64,000 bases of DNA from UKL13-2 sp044229235 (GTDB lineage Bacteria > Pseudomonadota > Gammaproteobacteria > Burkholderiales > Usitatibacteraceae). Both the position numbers and the translations under genes were made by a program. Below are positions 52,150-61,079 of the stretch, piece after piece; the stretch's first letter is position 1, and the number at the start of each line of letters is the position of its first letter. The stretch is from positions 62,001 to 126,000 of the forward strand of contig JBGATH010000003.1 in NCBI GenBank assembly GCA_044229235.1, in the 5' to 3' direction. The notes under the pieces are model-generated. The model did not search any database, was not told the origin of the DNA, and saw only the letters and a list, made by a program, of their open reading frames with translations.

Positions 52150-52977
52150 CTAGTTCTTGCGCATTGCTTGCCAGACTTTCAATACGTCAACAGTTTCCCG
52201 CACGTCGTGCACGCGCAGGATTGTCGCACCATTTTGCGCGGCAAGAAGCGCCGCTGCGAGACTTGCGGCGAGCCGGTCCTCCACCGGACGGCTGGTCACG
52301 GCGCCCAGCGATGATTTGCGCGACAGCCCGGCCAGCACCGGGTAACCGAGACTGGTGAGCGCCTTCAAATCGCGCAGCAACGTGAAGTTGTGGGCCACGG
52401 TCTTGCCGAAGCCGAATCCCGGATCGATGACAATCCGGTCTGCCGCGATGCCCGCCCCACGGCAGGCGGCCGTGCGCTGGTCGAGAAACGCCGACACCTC
52501 GGCAAGCACATTCTCATAGTACGGATCGTCCTGCATGTCGGCAGGCGTACCCTGCTTGTGCATCAGGCAGACTGCGACGTCAGACGCCGCACAGGTTGCC
52601 AGTGCCCCATCGGCCTGCAAGGCGTTGACATCGTTGATCATGGATGCGCCGGCGGCAATGGCGACACGCATCACTTCGCTTTTTTGCGTATCGACCGAGA
52701 CCGGCACACCGGCATCAATGATGCCTTCCAGCACCGGCAGCACGCGCGCCAGTTCCTGCTCGATGCTTGTCGGCGCCGCGCCGGGTCGGGTCGATTCACC
52801 GCCGATGTCGATGATGTCCGCGCCGGCATCGATCAGCCGCTCGGCATGCTCGATGGCGCGATCGCGCTGGGAAAACTTCCCGCCATCGGAAAATGAATCC
52901 GGCGTGACATTGACGATGCCCATCAGCAATGGGCGACTGGTGGGAAGGCGGTATTTTCCGCAGCGAATGTCAGTCAA
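52150..52977 (-). CDS. folP: Dihydropteroate synthase
   Basis: Folate pathway enzyme joining p-aminobenzoate and dihydropterin pyrophosphate, about 275 residues. MGIVNVTPDSFSDGGKF, DIGGESTRPGA, SVDTQKSEVMRVAIAAGA, INDVNAL and DPGFGFGKT are the family signatures. The start is uncertain: the frame has no ATG ahead of MGIVN. The first in-frame candidate, TTG 53049, is in the loop of the ftsH terminator. TTG 52977 (GGACGAG ahead) gives a usual N-terminal length. Sequence just upstream of it is not conserved-looking. Confidence 0.93.
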   Translation of the reverse strand: MTDIRCGKYRLPTSRPLLMGIVNVTPDSFSDGGKFSQRDRAIEHAERLIDAGADIIDIGGESTRPGAAPTSIEQELARVLPVLEGIIDAGVPVSVDTQKSEVMRVAIAAGASMINDVNALQADGALATCAASDVAVCLMHKQGTPADMQDDPYYENVLAEVSAFLDQRTAACRGAGIAADRIVIDPGFGFGKTVAHNFTLLRDLKALTSLGYPVLAGLSRKSSLGAVTSRPVEDRLAASLAAALLAAQNGATILRVHDVRETVDVLKVWQAMRKN

Positions 52978-53032
52978 GTTCAGCTCGTCCGAATTGAGAG
53001 GGGCGGCAAAGGAAGCAAGGGCGTTGGGCAAA

Positions 53033-53059
53033 GAAAAAGGGCGGCCCAAGGCCGCCCAT
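53033..53059 (-). terminator. Intrinsic terminator after ftsH
   Basis: On the minus strand GGGCGGCC and GGCCGCCC form an 8-bp stem around TTG and are followed by TTTTTCTTT. It stands between ftsH and folP, so folP needs its own promoter or read-through. Confidence 0.85.
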
Positions 53060-53092
53060 TCTAGCTGTTGCCGGACTTCAGCCGCAAAGCGA

Positions 53093-55000
53093 TCAGTCGC
53101 TGCCTTCGTGAGCCGGTTCCGATTTCACGGCCGGCGCGCCACCGGCACCACCATCGCCGTCGCGTTTCGGCTTGAAGGGCATTTGCGAAGGCTTGGGCTC
53201 GCGTGGATCGCGACCTTCCATGATGTCCTTGATCTGGTCGGCATCGATGGTTTCAAACTTCAGCAACGCCTGAGTCATGGCTTCGATCTTGTCGCGGTTT
53301 TCCTCGATCAATTTCCGCGCCAGCGTGTATTGCTCGTCGATGATGCGGCGAATCTCGGCATCGACCTTGCGCATGGTTTCTTCGGAGACATTGGTCTGGC
53401 GTGTCACCGACCGGCCGAGAAACACCTCGCCTTCGTTTTCCGCGTACACCATCGTGCCCAGCACATCCGACATGCCGTAACGCGTGACCATGTCGCGGGC
53501 GATTTGCGTGGCCCGCTCGAAGTCATTGGAGGCGCCAGTGGTCATCTGGTTCATGAACACTTCTTCGGCAATGCGTCCGCCGAACAACACCGCGATGCGA
53601 TTCAGCAGGTATTCGCGGTCATAGGCATAGCGATCCTGCTCGGGCAACTGGACGGTCACGCCCAGCGCACGTCCTCGCGGGATGATCGACACCTTGTGCA
53701 CCGGGTCGCTCTTGGGGAGCATGTAACCAAGAATAGCGTGACCCGACTCGTGGTAAGCCGTATTGCGACGCTCTTCTTCAGGCATCACCATCGAGCGCCG
53801 TTCGGATCCCATGAGGATCTTGTCCTTGGCGCGTTCGAAATCCTCCATATCCACCAGGCGCTTGCTGCTGCGCGCGGCAAACAACGCTGCTTCGTTCACG
53901 AGGTTGGCCAGATCGGCACCCGACATGCCCGGCGTGCCGCGTGCAATCGTTTCGGCGACCACGTCGGGGGCAATGGGAACCTTGCGCATGTGCACATTGA
54001 GAATCTGCTCACGGCCGCGGATGTCGGGCAGCGGCACCACCACCTGGCGGTCAAAACGGCCCGGGCGCAACAGCGCCGGGTCGAGTACGTCCGGGCGGTT
54101 GGTCGCGGCGATAACGATCACACCGACCGAGGCTTCGAAGCCATCCATCTCCACCAGCATCTGGTTGAGGGTTTGCTCACGCTCATCATTGCCACCACCG
54201 AGGCCGGCGCCGCGCTGGCGGCCGACCGCATCGATTTCATCGATGAAGACGATGCATGGAGAATTCTTTTTGGCCTGCTCGAACATGTCGCGTACGCGCG
54301 CGGCACCGACACCGACGAACATTTCCACAAAGTCGGAACCGGAGATCGAGAAGAACGGCACTTTGGCTTCACCGGCGATAGCACGCGCCAGCAACGTCTT
54401 GCCGGTACCTGGCGAGCCGACCATCAGCACGCCACGCGGAATGCGCCCGCCGAGTTTCTGGAATTTCGAGGGATCGCGCAGGAAATCGACAAGTTCCGAA
54501 ACCTCTTCCTTGGCTTCGTCGCAGCCGGCAACATCGGCAAAGGTGACCTGGTTGTTGCCTTCGTCAAGCATCTTCGCGCGGCTCTTGCCGAACGAAAATG
54601 CGCCGCCGCGACCGCCGCCCTGCATCTGGCGCATGAAGTACAGCCATACGCCGATGAGCAGCAACATCGGGAACCATGAAATGAAGATCGACATGAGCAG
54701 CGACTGCTCTTCTTCCGGCTTGGCTTCAATTTTCACGCCGGCCTTGCGCAAGTCGTCCCACATGAACACGTCGCCGGGCGTATAGGTGGTATAGACCTTG
54801 TTGTCGCGGGTGTACACCTTGGCGGTGCGCGCGCCTTCCATGCGCACCTTTTCGACGTTGCCTGACTTGGCTTCCTGCATCATGGTCGAATAGTCCATAT
54901 CGTTGCGACTACCGCCTTTGTTGGATACCTGCAGGAACACCATCATCAGCACGATGATGATGATCAGCCAGACACCTATGTTCTTCACCAGATTATTCAC
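53093..55000 (-). CDS. ftsH: ATP-dependent zinc metalloprotease FtsH
   Basis: Inner-membrane AAA+ protease degrading misfolded membrane proteins and regulators such as LpxC; 635 residues. Two membrane helices (near 8-24 and about 100-120) flank a periplasmic domain. The ATPase has GSPGTGKT, FIDEIDAVG and the SRH region. The protease has HEXXH in AYHESGHAILG. A charged Gly/Pro-rich tail ends the protein. Confidence 0.97.
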   Translation of the reverse strand: MNNLVKNIGVWLIIIIVLMMVFLQVSNKGGSRNDMDYSTMMQEAKSGNVEKVRMEGARTAKVYTRDNKVYTTYTPGDVFMWDDLRKAGVKIEAKPEEEQSLLMSIFISWFPMLLLIGVWLYFMRQMQGGGRGGAFSFGKSRAKMLDEGNNQVTFADVAGCDEAKEEVSELVDFLRDPSKFQKLGGRIPRGVLMVGSPGTGKTLLARAIAGEAKVPFFSISGSDFVEMFVGVGAARVRDMFEQAKKNSPCIVFIDEIDAVGRQRGAGLGGGNDEREQTLNQMLVEMDGFEASVGVIVIAATNRPDVLDPALLRPGRFDRQVVVPLPDIRGREQILNVHMRKVPIAPDVVAETIARGTPGMSGADLANLVNEAALFAARSSKRLVDMEDFERAKDKILMGSERRSMVMPEEERRNTAYHESGHAILGYMLPKSDPVHKVSIIPRGRALGVTVQLPEQDRYAYDREYLLNRIAVLFGGRIAEEVFMNQMTTGASNDFERATQIARDMVTRYGMSDVLGTMVYAENEGEVFLGRSVTRQTNVSEETMRKVDAEIRRIIDEQYTLARKLIEENRDKIEAMTQALLKFETIDADQIKDIMEGRDPREPKPSQMPFKPKRDGDGGAGGAPAVKSEPAHEGSD

Positions 55001-55128
55001 TCGATTTCCTCAATTGACAGGGACGTCCGTCCCGCGACTGCCTGCAACGCTTACCTACACCGACGCTTCATCAAATTGTTGCCAGAACTGTTCATGCTAC
55101 ACCAAACGCCTGATTTAGTCGTTTGAAT

Positions 55129-55770
55129 TCAACCGCTTGAGATCTTCGGCTGCTTGGCCAGCAAGTAAGTTTCACGGCTTTCGTCGCGCGACGCTTCCGG
55201 TTTCTTGGCCGCGACCGATTTGAAGTTTTCCCGCATCAGCTTCACATAGGCCTCAAAGCCGCTGCCCTGGAATACCTTGACCAGAAAAACCCCGTTTGGT
55301 TTCAAGAACTTGACCGCAAATTCCATCGCAAGTTCACCCAGCGTGAAAAGCCTCGCCTGATCGGTGATGACGATACCGGTTAAATTTGGGGCCATGTCGG
55401 AAATGACAAGGTCGACCTTCGCGCTTTCACCACCGATGGCCTGTACCACGGCGTCAAGTCCCTGCGGCGATGAAAAATCGGCCTTGATGAAATTCACGCC
55501 TGCCACCGGCTCCATGTCGAGCAGGTCAATGGCCACCACCTTGCCGCGCGCGCCAACTTTCTTGATCGACCACTGCGACCAGCCGCCCGGCGCAGAACCG
55601 AGATCGACCACCACCATTCCGGGCTGGATCAGGCGCTCGCTGGCATCGATCTCCGACAGTTTGTACACCGAGCGCGAACGAAAACCCTGCTCCTGTGAGC
55701 GTTTCACGTAGGGGTCGCTCAAGTGTCGCTTGACCCAGTCGCGGCTGTTCTTGGGGCGGGCATGTGCCAT
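55129..55770 (-). CDS. rlmE: 23S rRNA 2'-O-methyltransferase RlmE (FtsJ)
   Basis: Methylates U2552 of 23S rRNA with SAM; 213 residues. SRSVYKLSEID, the SAM motif VVDLGSAPGGWSQW, SDMAPNLTG and the KDKE catalytic Lys in LVKVFQGSGF are present. The start is 18 bp from the divergent yhbY start. It is followed on the same strand by ftsH. Confidence 0.96.
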   Translation of the reverse strand: MAHARPKNSRDWVKRHLSDPYVKRSQEQGFRSRSVYKLSEIDASERLIQPGMVVVDLGSAPGGWSQWSIKKVGARGKVVAIDLLDMEPVAGVNFIKADFSSPQGLDAVVQAIGGESAKVDLVISDMAPNLTGIVITDQARLFTLGELAMEFAVKFLKPNGVFLVKVFQGSGFEAYVKLMRENFKSVAAKKPEASRDESRETYLLAKQPKISSG

Positions 55771-55776
55771 GAATCG

Positions 55777-55782
55777 TATAAT
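55777..55782 (+). promoter_or_regulatory. Consensus -10 element directly ahead of yhbY
   Basis: A perfect TATAAT ends 6 bases before ATG 55789. A transcript from it would start at or near the A of the ATG, giving a leaderless mRNA. No Shine-Dalgarno sequence is seen. No good -35 box at 17 bp was found. Confidence 0.45.
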
Positions 55783-55788
55783 CGTCGG

Positions 55789-56181
55789 ATGAAAATCACA
55801 TTATCCCCCATCGAGCGCAAAGCCCTGAAAGCCCGCGCCCACGCGCTGGACCCGGTCGTGCTGATCGGCGACCAGGGCCTGACCTCGGCGGTGATCCGCG
55901 AAATTGATCGCAGCCTCAAGGCGCATGAGCTGATCAAGATTCGCGCGTTCAACGACGAACGCAGCGAGCGCAGCGTCTGGCTCGACGAGATCTGCAACGC
56001 GCTGCATGCCGCACCGGTGCAGCACATCGGCAAGATTCTGGTCATCTGGCGGGAGAATCCCGAGTTGACGAAGGCGCGCGCCAAAGCCGCATTGCCGCCA
56101 CCCAGGAAGAAAACACCGCGCCTCACGCGGCAGCAGGAAGAGAGCGCGGCTGCGGGCCGTGCGCGCCGCAAACCGCGCTAG
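55789..56181 (+). CDS. yhbY: YhbY/CRS1-type RNA-binding protein
   Basis: A 130-residue protein associated with ribosome assembly. The CRM domain is complete (ERKALKARAHALDPVVLIGDQG, IREIDRSLKAHELIKIRAF, HIGKILVIWREN); a basic tail (PPPRKKTPRLTRQQEES) is an extension of about 30 residues. ATG 55789 (MKITLSPIE) is chosen; upstream in-frame codons lie in the divergent rlmE gene. Confidence 0.92.
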   Translation: MKITLSPIERKALKARAHALDPVVLIGDQGLTSAVIREIDRSLKAHELIKIRAFNDERSERSVWLDEICNALHAAPVQHIGKILVIWRENPELTKARAKAALPPPRKKTPRLTRQQEESAAAGRARRKPR

Positions 56182-56185
56182 CGAC

Positions 56186-57037
56186 TCAGCTGGCGCCGCG
56201 TTCGGTCTCGACGACCGAACGCCAGCCGTGGCGTGGCTCAAAGCCGATCAGTTGCCGCGCCTTTTCGGTTACGTAAACCCGGTCGATGCATGTCGGCAGT
56301 GGCCAGTTGCGCGCCGCGAATGCGCGGATCAAGTCCGGCACACGCTGTTCTAGCACCGCCACCGGGTCATGGAACAACGCATCGCAGTCGCCCTGCTGGA
56401 ACGGGGTCTCGCCGGAAATGTTTAATGCATGAAATCTGTCCAGCGGCGCGACAAGCACATCGCCAAACGCCTGCGCAACGTCGCGACCATCGACACCGCG
56501 ATACAGCCGGTACAGCGCCATCAGATGCGGCGGCTCGGGGAATGATCGCGAGAACCGCAACGCGGCCGTGACAAATCCATGTCCGAATGCATCGCGGCAG
56601 ATGGCTTCCGCCGCCAGTTTGGTCTCGTCGTAAATATCCTCGGGCTCGGGCATCAGGTCCTCCGTCACCCAGGCAGCTGCGTCACGCGTGCGCATAGCCT
56701 TTCCGTACACCGAGGTGGTGCTGGCCAGGATGAAGCGCTTGACGCCTGCGGCCCTGGCCGCCGCTACTAGGCGGGCAGTCGCATCGACATTGGTCGCGAT
56801 GAATTGCGCGCGCGAATGTGTCTCGCGGTGCGGCGCGTGCAGCGCGGCGAAGTGCACCACCGCATCGATGCCGTCAAGATACGACGGCCAGTCCTCGACA
56901 CTGGTAATGTCCGCCACGTGAGTCGTCAGGGGCGACGCCTGCATGTCCATCCCCGTCAGGGTGTGGCGCATGGCGAGCTCGGCCGCAACAAACTGCCCGA
57001 CTTTCGGGCCGGCGCTGCCGGTCATGAGCACCCTCAT
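56186..57037 (-). CDS. NAD-dependent epimerase/dehydratase family protein
   Basis: A 283-residue extended SDR. The nucleotide motif is TGSAGPKVG (G-x2-G-x2-G type), the active site has ASTTSVYGKA with YDETK as the Tyr-x3-Lys pair, and DAVVHFAALHAP follows the cofactor strand. Substrate is unknown; nucleotide sugars or uronates are common. Convergent with yhbY (5 bp apart) and separated from greA by repeat copy F and a long-hairpin element. Confidence 0.82.
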   Translation of the reverse strand: MRVLMTGSAGPKVGQFVAAELAMRHTLTGMDMQASPLTTHVADITSVEDWPSYLDGIDAVVHFAALHAPHRETHSRAQFIATNVDATARLVAAARAAGVKRFILASTTSVYGKAMRTRDAAAWVTEDLMPEPEDIYDETKLAAEAICRDAFGHGFVTAALRFSRSFPEPPHLMALYRLYRGVDGRDVAQAFGDVLVAPLDRFHALNISGETPFQQGDCDALFHDPVAVLEQRVPDLIRAFAARNWPLPTCIDRVYVTEKARQLIGFEPRHGWRSVVETERGAS

Positions 57038-57068
57038 GCGGGCACCATCACCATCAGCCGAATGTACG

Positions 57069-57138
57069 CAAACTCAAGCATTGGCGCGGCTCCCAGGCGA
57101 TTATTGCCGGGGGAAGCCCGCCAATGCTTGATCTTCAT
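57069..57138 (+). repeat. Palindromic intergenic repeat, copy F
   Basis: Left arm AAACTCAAGCATTGGCGCGG and right arm CCCGCCAATGCTTGATCTTC; inner GCTCCCAGGC with CCGGGGGAAGC. This copy has the longest uninterrupted arm match. Between the epimerase gene and greA. Confidence 0.88.
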
Positions 57139-57141
57139 TTC

Positions 57142-57262
57142 GGGAACTTCCATTAACCTGCTGCGCGGCCAAACTTCGCGCCTCCGGTACTCTGCGTACT
57201 CTCGTACGCGTCCGCTCCTCGACACGAATTTTGACCGCTCGCTACGGTTTATCGAAGTTCCC
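57142..57262 (+). repeat. 121-bp long inverted repeat (MITE-like or second palindrome family)
   Basis: It begins GGGAACTTC and ends GAAGTTCCC, with imperfect arms of about 57 bp meeting at GCGTACTCTCGTACGC. Arm similarity includes GGCCAAACTTCG (left) with GGTCAAAATTCG (reverse complement of right). No coding capacity. It starts 4 bp beyond copy F and ends at the greA stop, so it lies in the greA 3' region. Confidence 0.7.
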
Positions 57263-57269
57263 TTTCCGC

Positions 57270-57755
57270 TTAGAGGTAGCGCACGTCCACAATTTCGTAG
57301 TCCCTCACGCCACCGGGTGCGCGTACCTCCACGGTGTCGCCCGCATACTTGCCGATCAGCGCGCGGGCGATGGGCGAGGAGAACGAAATCTTGCTGAACT
57401 TGATGTCGGCTTCGTCTTCGCCAACGATCTGGTAGGTCACTTTTTCGCCGGTCTCGCTGGCTTCAAGTTCAACGGTCACGCCGAACACGACGCGACCATC
57501 GTCCTCCAGCAACGCGGGATTGATGATCTGGGCGCTCGACAGCTTGCCCTCGAGTTCGAGGATGCGTCCCTCGATAAAGCCCTGCTTTTCCTTGGCGGCA
57601 TCGTATTCCGCGTTTTCGGAAAGATCGCCCTGCGCGCGCGCCTCGGCGATGGCGATGATCACCGCCGGTCGCTCCACGGTCTTCAGCCGGTGCAATTCGG
57701 CCTTCAGCGCTTCGGCGCCGGCAACGGTGAGTGGAACTTTGGCAATACTGCTCAT
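57270..57755 (-). CDS. greA: Transcription elongation factor GreA
   Basis: Rescues backtracked RNA polymerase by stimulating transcript cleavage; 161 residues. GDLSENAEYDAAKEKQGFIEGRI has the acidic coiled-coil tip (Asp and Glu), and the C-terminal FKBP-like domain has SPIARALIGKYAGDTVEV. ATG 57755 (MSSIAKVPLT). It follows carB by 84 bp. Confidence 0.96.
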   Translation of the reverse strand: MSSIAKVPLTVAGAEALKAELHRLKTVERPAVIIAIAEARAQGDLSENAEYDAAKEKQGFIEGRILELEGKLSSAQIINPALLEDDGRVVFGVTVELEASETGEKVTYQIVGEDEADIKFSKISFSSPIARALIGKYAGDTVEVRAPGGVRDYEIVDVRYL

Positions 57756-57839
57756 GGTTGAGTCCTGTGGAAAGTAAGGTTGGCTACGCAAGGCGCAGCC
57801 ATGGGGAAAATCCTGCGACATCCGTCGGGCTTGGCCGCC

Positions 57840-60800
57840 TCAGGCGGCCAGGTCGATCAACTTGTGAAGCGACTGCAGATCATAGACCGACAACTCGGCG
57901 ATATGTTGCATGCCGAGGCAGGCGGCACGGGCGCCGGCGATCGTCGTGTAGTAGGTGATGCGCCCTTGCAGCGCGGCATTGCGAATCGACCACGAGTCAC
58001 GAATCGAACGCTTGTCCTCCTCGACCGTGTTGATGATCAGCGAAATCTCGCGATTCTTCACCATATCGACGATATGCGGCCGGCCTTCCAGCACCTTGTT
58101 GACCGGATCACAGGCAATGCCGCGTTCCTTCAGGTAGGCGGCGGTGCCCTTGGTCGCAACAATGCCGAAGCCGATGGCCTGCAGTGCGCGGGCGATTTCC
58201 TCAAGCTTTGGCTTGTCGCCATTCTTGACGCTGAGAAACGCCTTGCCGCCGGTAGGCAGCTTGATGCCGGCACCCATCTGTGATTTCACGAACGCCTCGG
58301 CAAACGTCTTGCCCACACCCATCACTTCTCCGGTCGATTTCATCTCCGGACCGAGAATGGTATCCACGCCGGGAAACTTGATGAACGGGAATACCGCTTC
58401 CTTGACTGAGAAGTACGGCGGGATGACTTCTCCCTTTACGCCCTGCTTTTTCAGGCTGATGCCGGCCATGCAGCGCGCGGCGATCTTGGCCAGTGGCAAC
58501 GAAATCGCCTTGGAAACGTAGGGGACCGTGCGCGATGCGCGCGGGTTTACTTCCAGCACATACACCCTCGGCGCAGCGCCGCTGGCCGCATCGATGTCCT
58601 GAATGGCGAACTGCACGTTCATGAGTCCCACCACATTCAGCGCCCTAGCCATGGCCACGGTCTGTACCCGCAGCACATCCTGCAGTTCCTTCGATAACGA
58701 GAACGGCGGCAGCGAGCACGCCGAATCGCCGGAATGCACTCCGGCCTGCTCGATGTGCTCCATGATGCCGCCAATCATCACCTGCTCGCCGTCACTGACC
58801 GCATCCACGTCCACTTCGACGGCATCATTCAGGAAGCGGTCGAGCAGCACCGGTGAATCGTTGGATACCTTGACCGCCTCACGCATGTAGCGCTCGAGGT
58901 CCGATTCAACGTGGATGATTTCCATGGCGCGGCCGCCCAGCACGTAGCTGGGACGCACCACCAGCGGGTAGCCGATTTCGCGCGCCTTGATGATGGCTTC
59001 ATCGTTGGTGCGGGCGGTGCGGTTGGGCGGCTGCAGCAAGCCCAGGTTGTGGATGAGCTTCTGGAAGCGTTCGCGGTCTTCGGCGACGTCGATTGAATCG
59101 GGCGTGGTGCCGATGATCGGCACGCCGTTGGCCTCCAGCGCGCGCGCCAGTTTGAGCGGCGTCTGCCCGCCGAACTGCACGATCACACCGACCGGTTTTT
59201 CCTTGTCAACGATCTCCAGCACATCTTCCAGCGTCAGCGGCTCGAAATACAGGCGGTCGGAGGTATCGTAGTCGGTGGACACGGTTTCCGGGTTGCAGTT
59301 GACCATGATGGTTTCATAGCCATCTTCGCGCAGTGCCAGCGCAGCGTGCACGCAGCAGTAATCGAACTCAATTCCCTGGCCGATTCGATTTGGACCACCA
59401 CCGAGGATCATGATTTTTTTGCGATCGCTGGGCTCGGATTCGCATTCCTCGTCGTAGCTGGAGTACATGTACGCGGTCGAGGTGGAAAACTCGGCTGCGC
59501 AGGTGTCCACGCGCTTGTACACGGGCCGAATGCCATTGGCATGACGCCTGGCGCGGATCTCGCCCTCCGTGACTTTCAGGAGGTAGGCAAGCCGGCGGTC
59601 CGAAAACCCTTTGCGCTTCAGTCCACGAAGCTCGGTCGCGTCAATCTCGTCCAGCGTCTTCTTCTCGACTGCCAGCTCCATGTCGACCAGTTCCTTGATC
59701 TGCGCGAGGAACCATGGATCGATCTTGGTGTAATTGTGCAGTTCTTCGACGGTCATGCCGATGCCGAAGGCGTCCGCGACGTACCAGAGCCGCTCGCCAC
59801 GCGGATAGGCGAGCTCGTCGCCGATTTTTTCCGGGTCAACCGTCTTGAGGTTGAAGCCGTCGACGCCGGTCTCGAGGCCGCGCAAGGCTTTCTGTAGCGA
59901 CTCCTGGAAATTGCGACCGATGGCCATGACCTCGCCGACGCTTTTCATCTGCGTGGTGAGGCGATCATCCGCCTGTGGAAATTTCTCAAAGGCAAAGCGC
60001 GGGACTTTCGTCACGACGTAGTCGATGGAAGGCTCGAACGAGGCCGGCGTGGCGCCGCCGGTGATATCGTTCTTCAGTTCATCGAGCGTGTAGCCGACCG
60101 CCAGCTTGGCGGCCACCTTGGCGATCGGGAAGCCCGTCGCCTTGGAGGCCAGTGCCGAGGAACGCGATACGCGCGGATTCATTTCGATGACCACCATGCG
60201 GCCGTCCTTGGGATTGACCGCAAACTGCACGTTTGATCCGCCTGTCTCCACACCCACCTCACGCAGTACCGCCAGCGAGGCGTTGCGCATGATCTGGTAT
60301 TCCTTGTCGGTCAGCGTCTGTGCCGGGGCGACTGTGATCGAGTCGCCGGTATGCACGCCCATCGGGTCGAGGTTTTCAATCGAGCAGATGATGATGCAGT
60401 TGTCGTTCTTGTCGCGAACGACTTCCATCTCGAATTCCTTCCAGCCCAGCAGCGATTCTTCGATAAGCAATTCGTGCGTGGGTGAGGCTTCTAGGCCGCG
60501 ATCACAGATCTCGATGAACTCGTCGCGGTTGTAGGCGATGCCGCCGCCTGATCCGCCCATGGTAAAGCTGGGGCGAATGATGGCCGGGAAGCCGATGGCG
60601 GCCTGCACCTGCAGCGCCTCTTCCATCGAGTGCGCGATGGCCGAACGCGCAGAGGCCAGGCCGATCTTGGTCATGGCCTGCTTGAATTTTTCGCGGTCCT
60701 CGGCCTTGTCGATGGCTTCCTTGGTCGCGCCGATCATTTCCACGCCGTATTTTTCCAGCACGCCATGCCTGGCGAGATCGAGCGCGCAATTGAGCGCAGT

Positions 60801-61079
60801 CTGGCCACCCATGGTCGGCAGCAGCGCGTCGGGGCGCTCCTTCTCGATGATCTTTTCGACGATGCGCCAGGTAATCGGCTCGATGTAGGTCACGTCCGCC
60901 ATGTTCGGGTCGGTCATGATCGTCGCCGGATTGGAGTTGATCAGGATGACCTTGTAGCCCTCGTCGCGCAGCGCCTTGCAGGCCTGTGCGCCCGAATAGT
61001 CAAACTCGCAGGCTTGGCCGATGACGATCGGGCCGGAGCCGATGATGAGGATGGATTTGATGTCCTGACGCTTAGGCAC
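57840..61079 (-). CDS. carB: Carbamoyl-phosphate synthase large subunit
   Basis: Makes carbamoyl phosphate for arginine and pyrimidines; 1079 residues. Two homologous ATP-grasp halves are visible: IGSGPIVIGQACEFDYSGAQA in the first and LGGGPNRIGQGIEFDYCCVHA in the second, each with its own NPR/NPE-type metal ligands (EMNPRVSRSSALASKATG, EVNPRASRTVPYVSKA). The C-terminal allosteric domain follows. GTG 61079 overlaps the carA stop by 8 bp. Confidence 0.97.
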   Translation of the reverse strand: MPKRQDIKSILIIGSGPIVIGQACEFDYSGAQACKALRDEGYKVILINSNPATIMTDPNMADVTYIEPITWRIVEKIIEKERPDALLPTMGGQTALNCALDLARHGVLEKYGVEMIGATKEAIDKAEDREKFKQAMTKIGLASARSAIAHSMEEALQVQAAIGFPAIIRPSFTMGGSGGGIAYNRDEFIEICDRGLEASPTHELLIEESLLGWKEFEMEVVRDKNDNCIIICSIENLDPMGVHTGDSITVAPAQTLTDKEYQIMRNASLAVLREVGVETGGSNVQFAVNPKDGRMVVIEMNPRVSRSSALASKATGFPIAKVAAKLAVGYTLDELKNDITGGATPASFEPSIDYVVTKVPRFAFEKFPQADDRLTTQMKSVGEVMAIGRNFQESLQKALRGLETGVDGFNLKTVDPEKIGDELAYPRGERLWYVADAFGIGMTVEELHNYTKIDPWFLAQIKELVDMELAVEKKTLDEIDATELRGLKRKGFSDRRLAYLLKVTEGEIRARRHANGIRPVYKRVDTCAAEFSTSTAYMYSSYDEECESEPSDRKKIMILGGGPNRIGQGIEFDYCCVHAALALREDGYETIMVNCNPETVSTDYDTSDRLYFEPLTLEDVLEIVDKEKPVGVIVQFGGQTPLKLARALEANGVPIIGTTPDSIDVAEDRERFQKLIHNLGLLQPPNRTARTNDEAIIKAREIGYPLVVRPSYVLGGRAMEIIHVESDLERYMREAVKVSNDSPVLLDRFLNDAVEVDVDAVSDGEQVMIGGIMEHIEQAGVHSGDSACSLPPFSLSKELQDVLRVQTVAMARALNVVGLMNVQFAIQDIDAASGAAPRVYVLEVNPRASRTVPYVSKAISLPLAKIAARCMAGISLKKQGVKGEVIPPYFSVKEAVFPFIKFPGVDTILGPEMKSTGEVMGVGKTFAEAFVKSQMGAGIKLPTGGKAFLSVKNGDKPKLEEIARALQAIGFGIVATKGTAAYLKERGIACDPVNKVLEGRPHIVDMVKNREISLIINTVEEDKRSIRDSWSIRNAALQGRITYYTTIAGARAACLGMQHIAELSVYDLQSLHKLIDLAA

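Noticed and set aside
52535..54679. A 714-residue open frame antisense to folP and ftsH
   Set aside because: It crosses two well-supported genes and a terminator and has no ribosome-binding site or recognisable domain.
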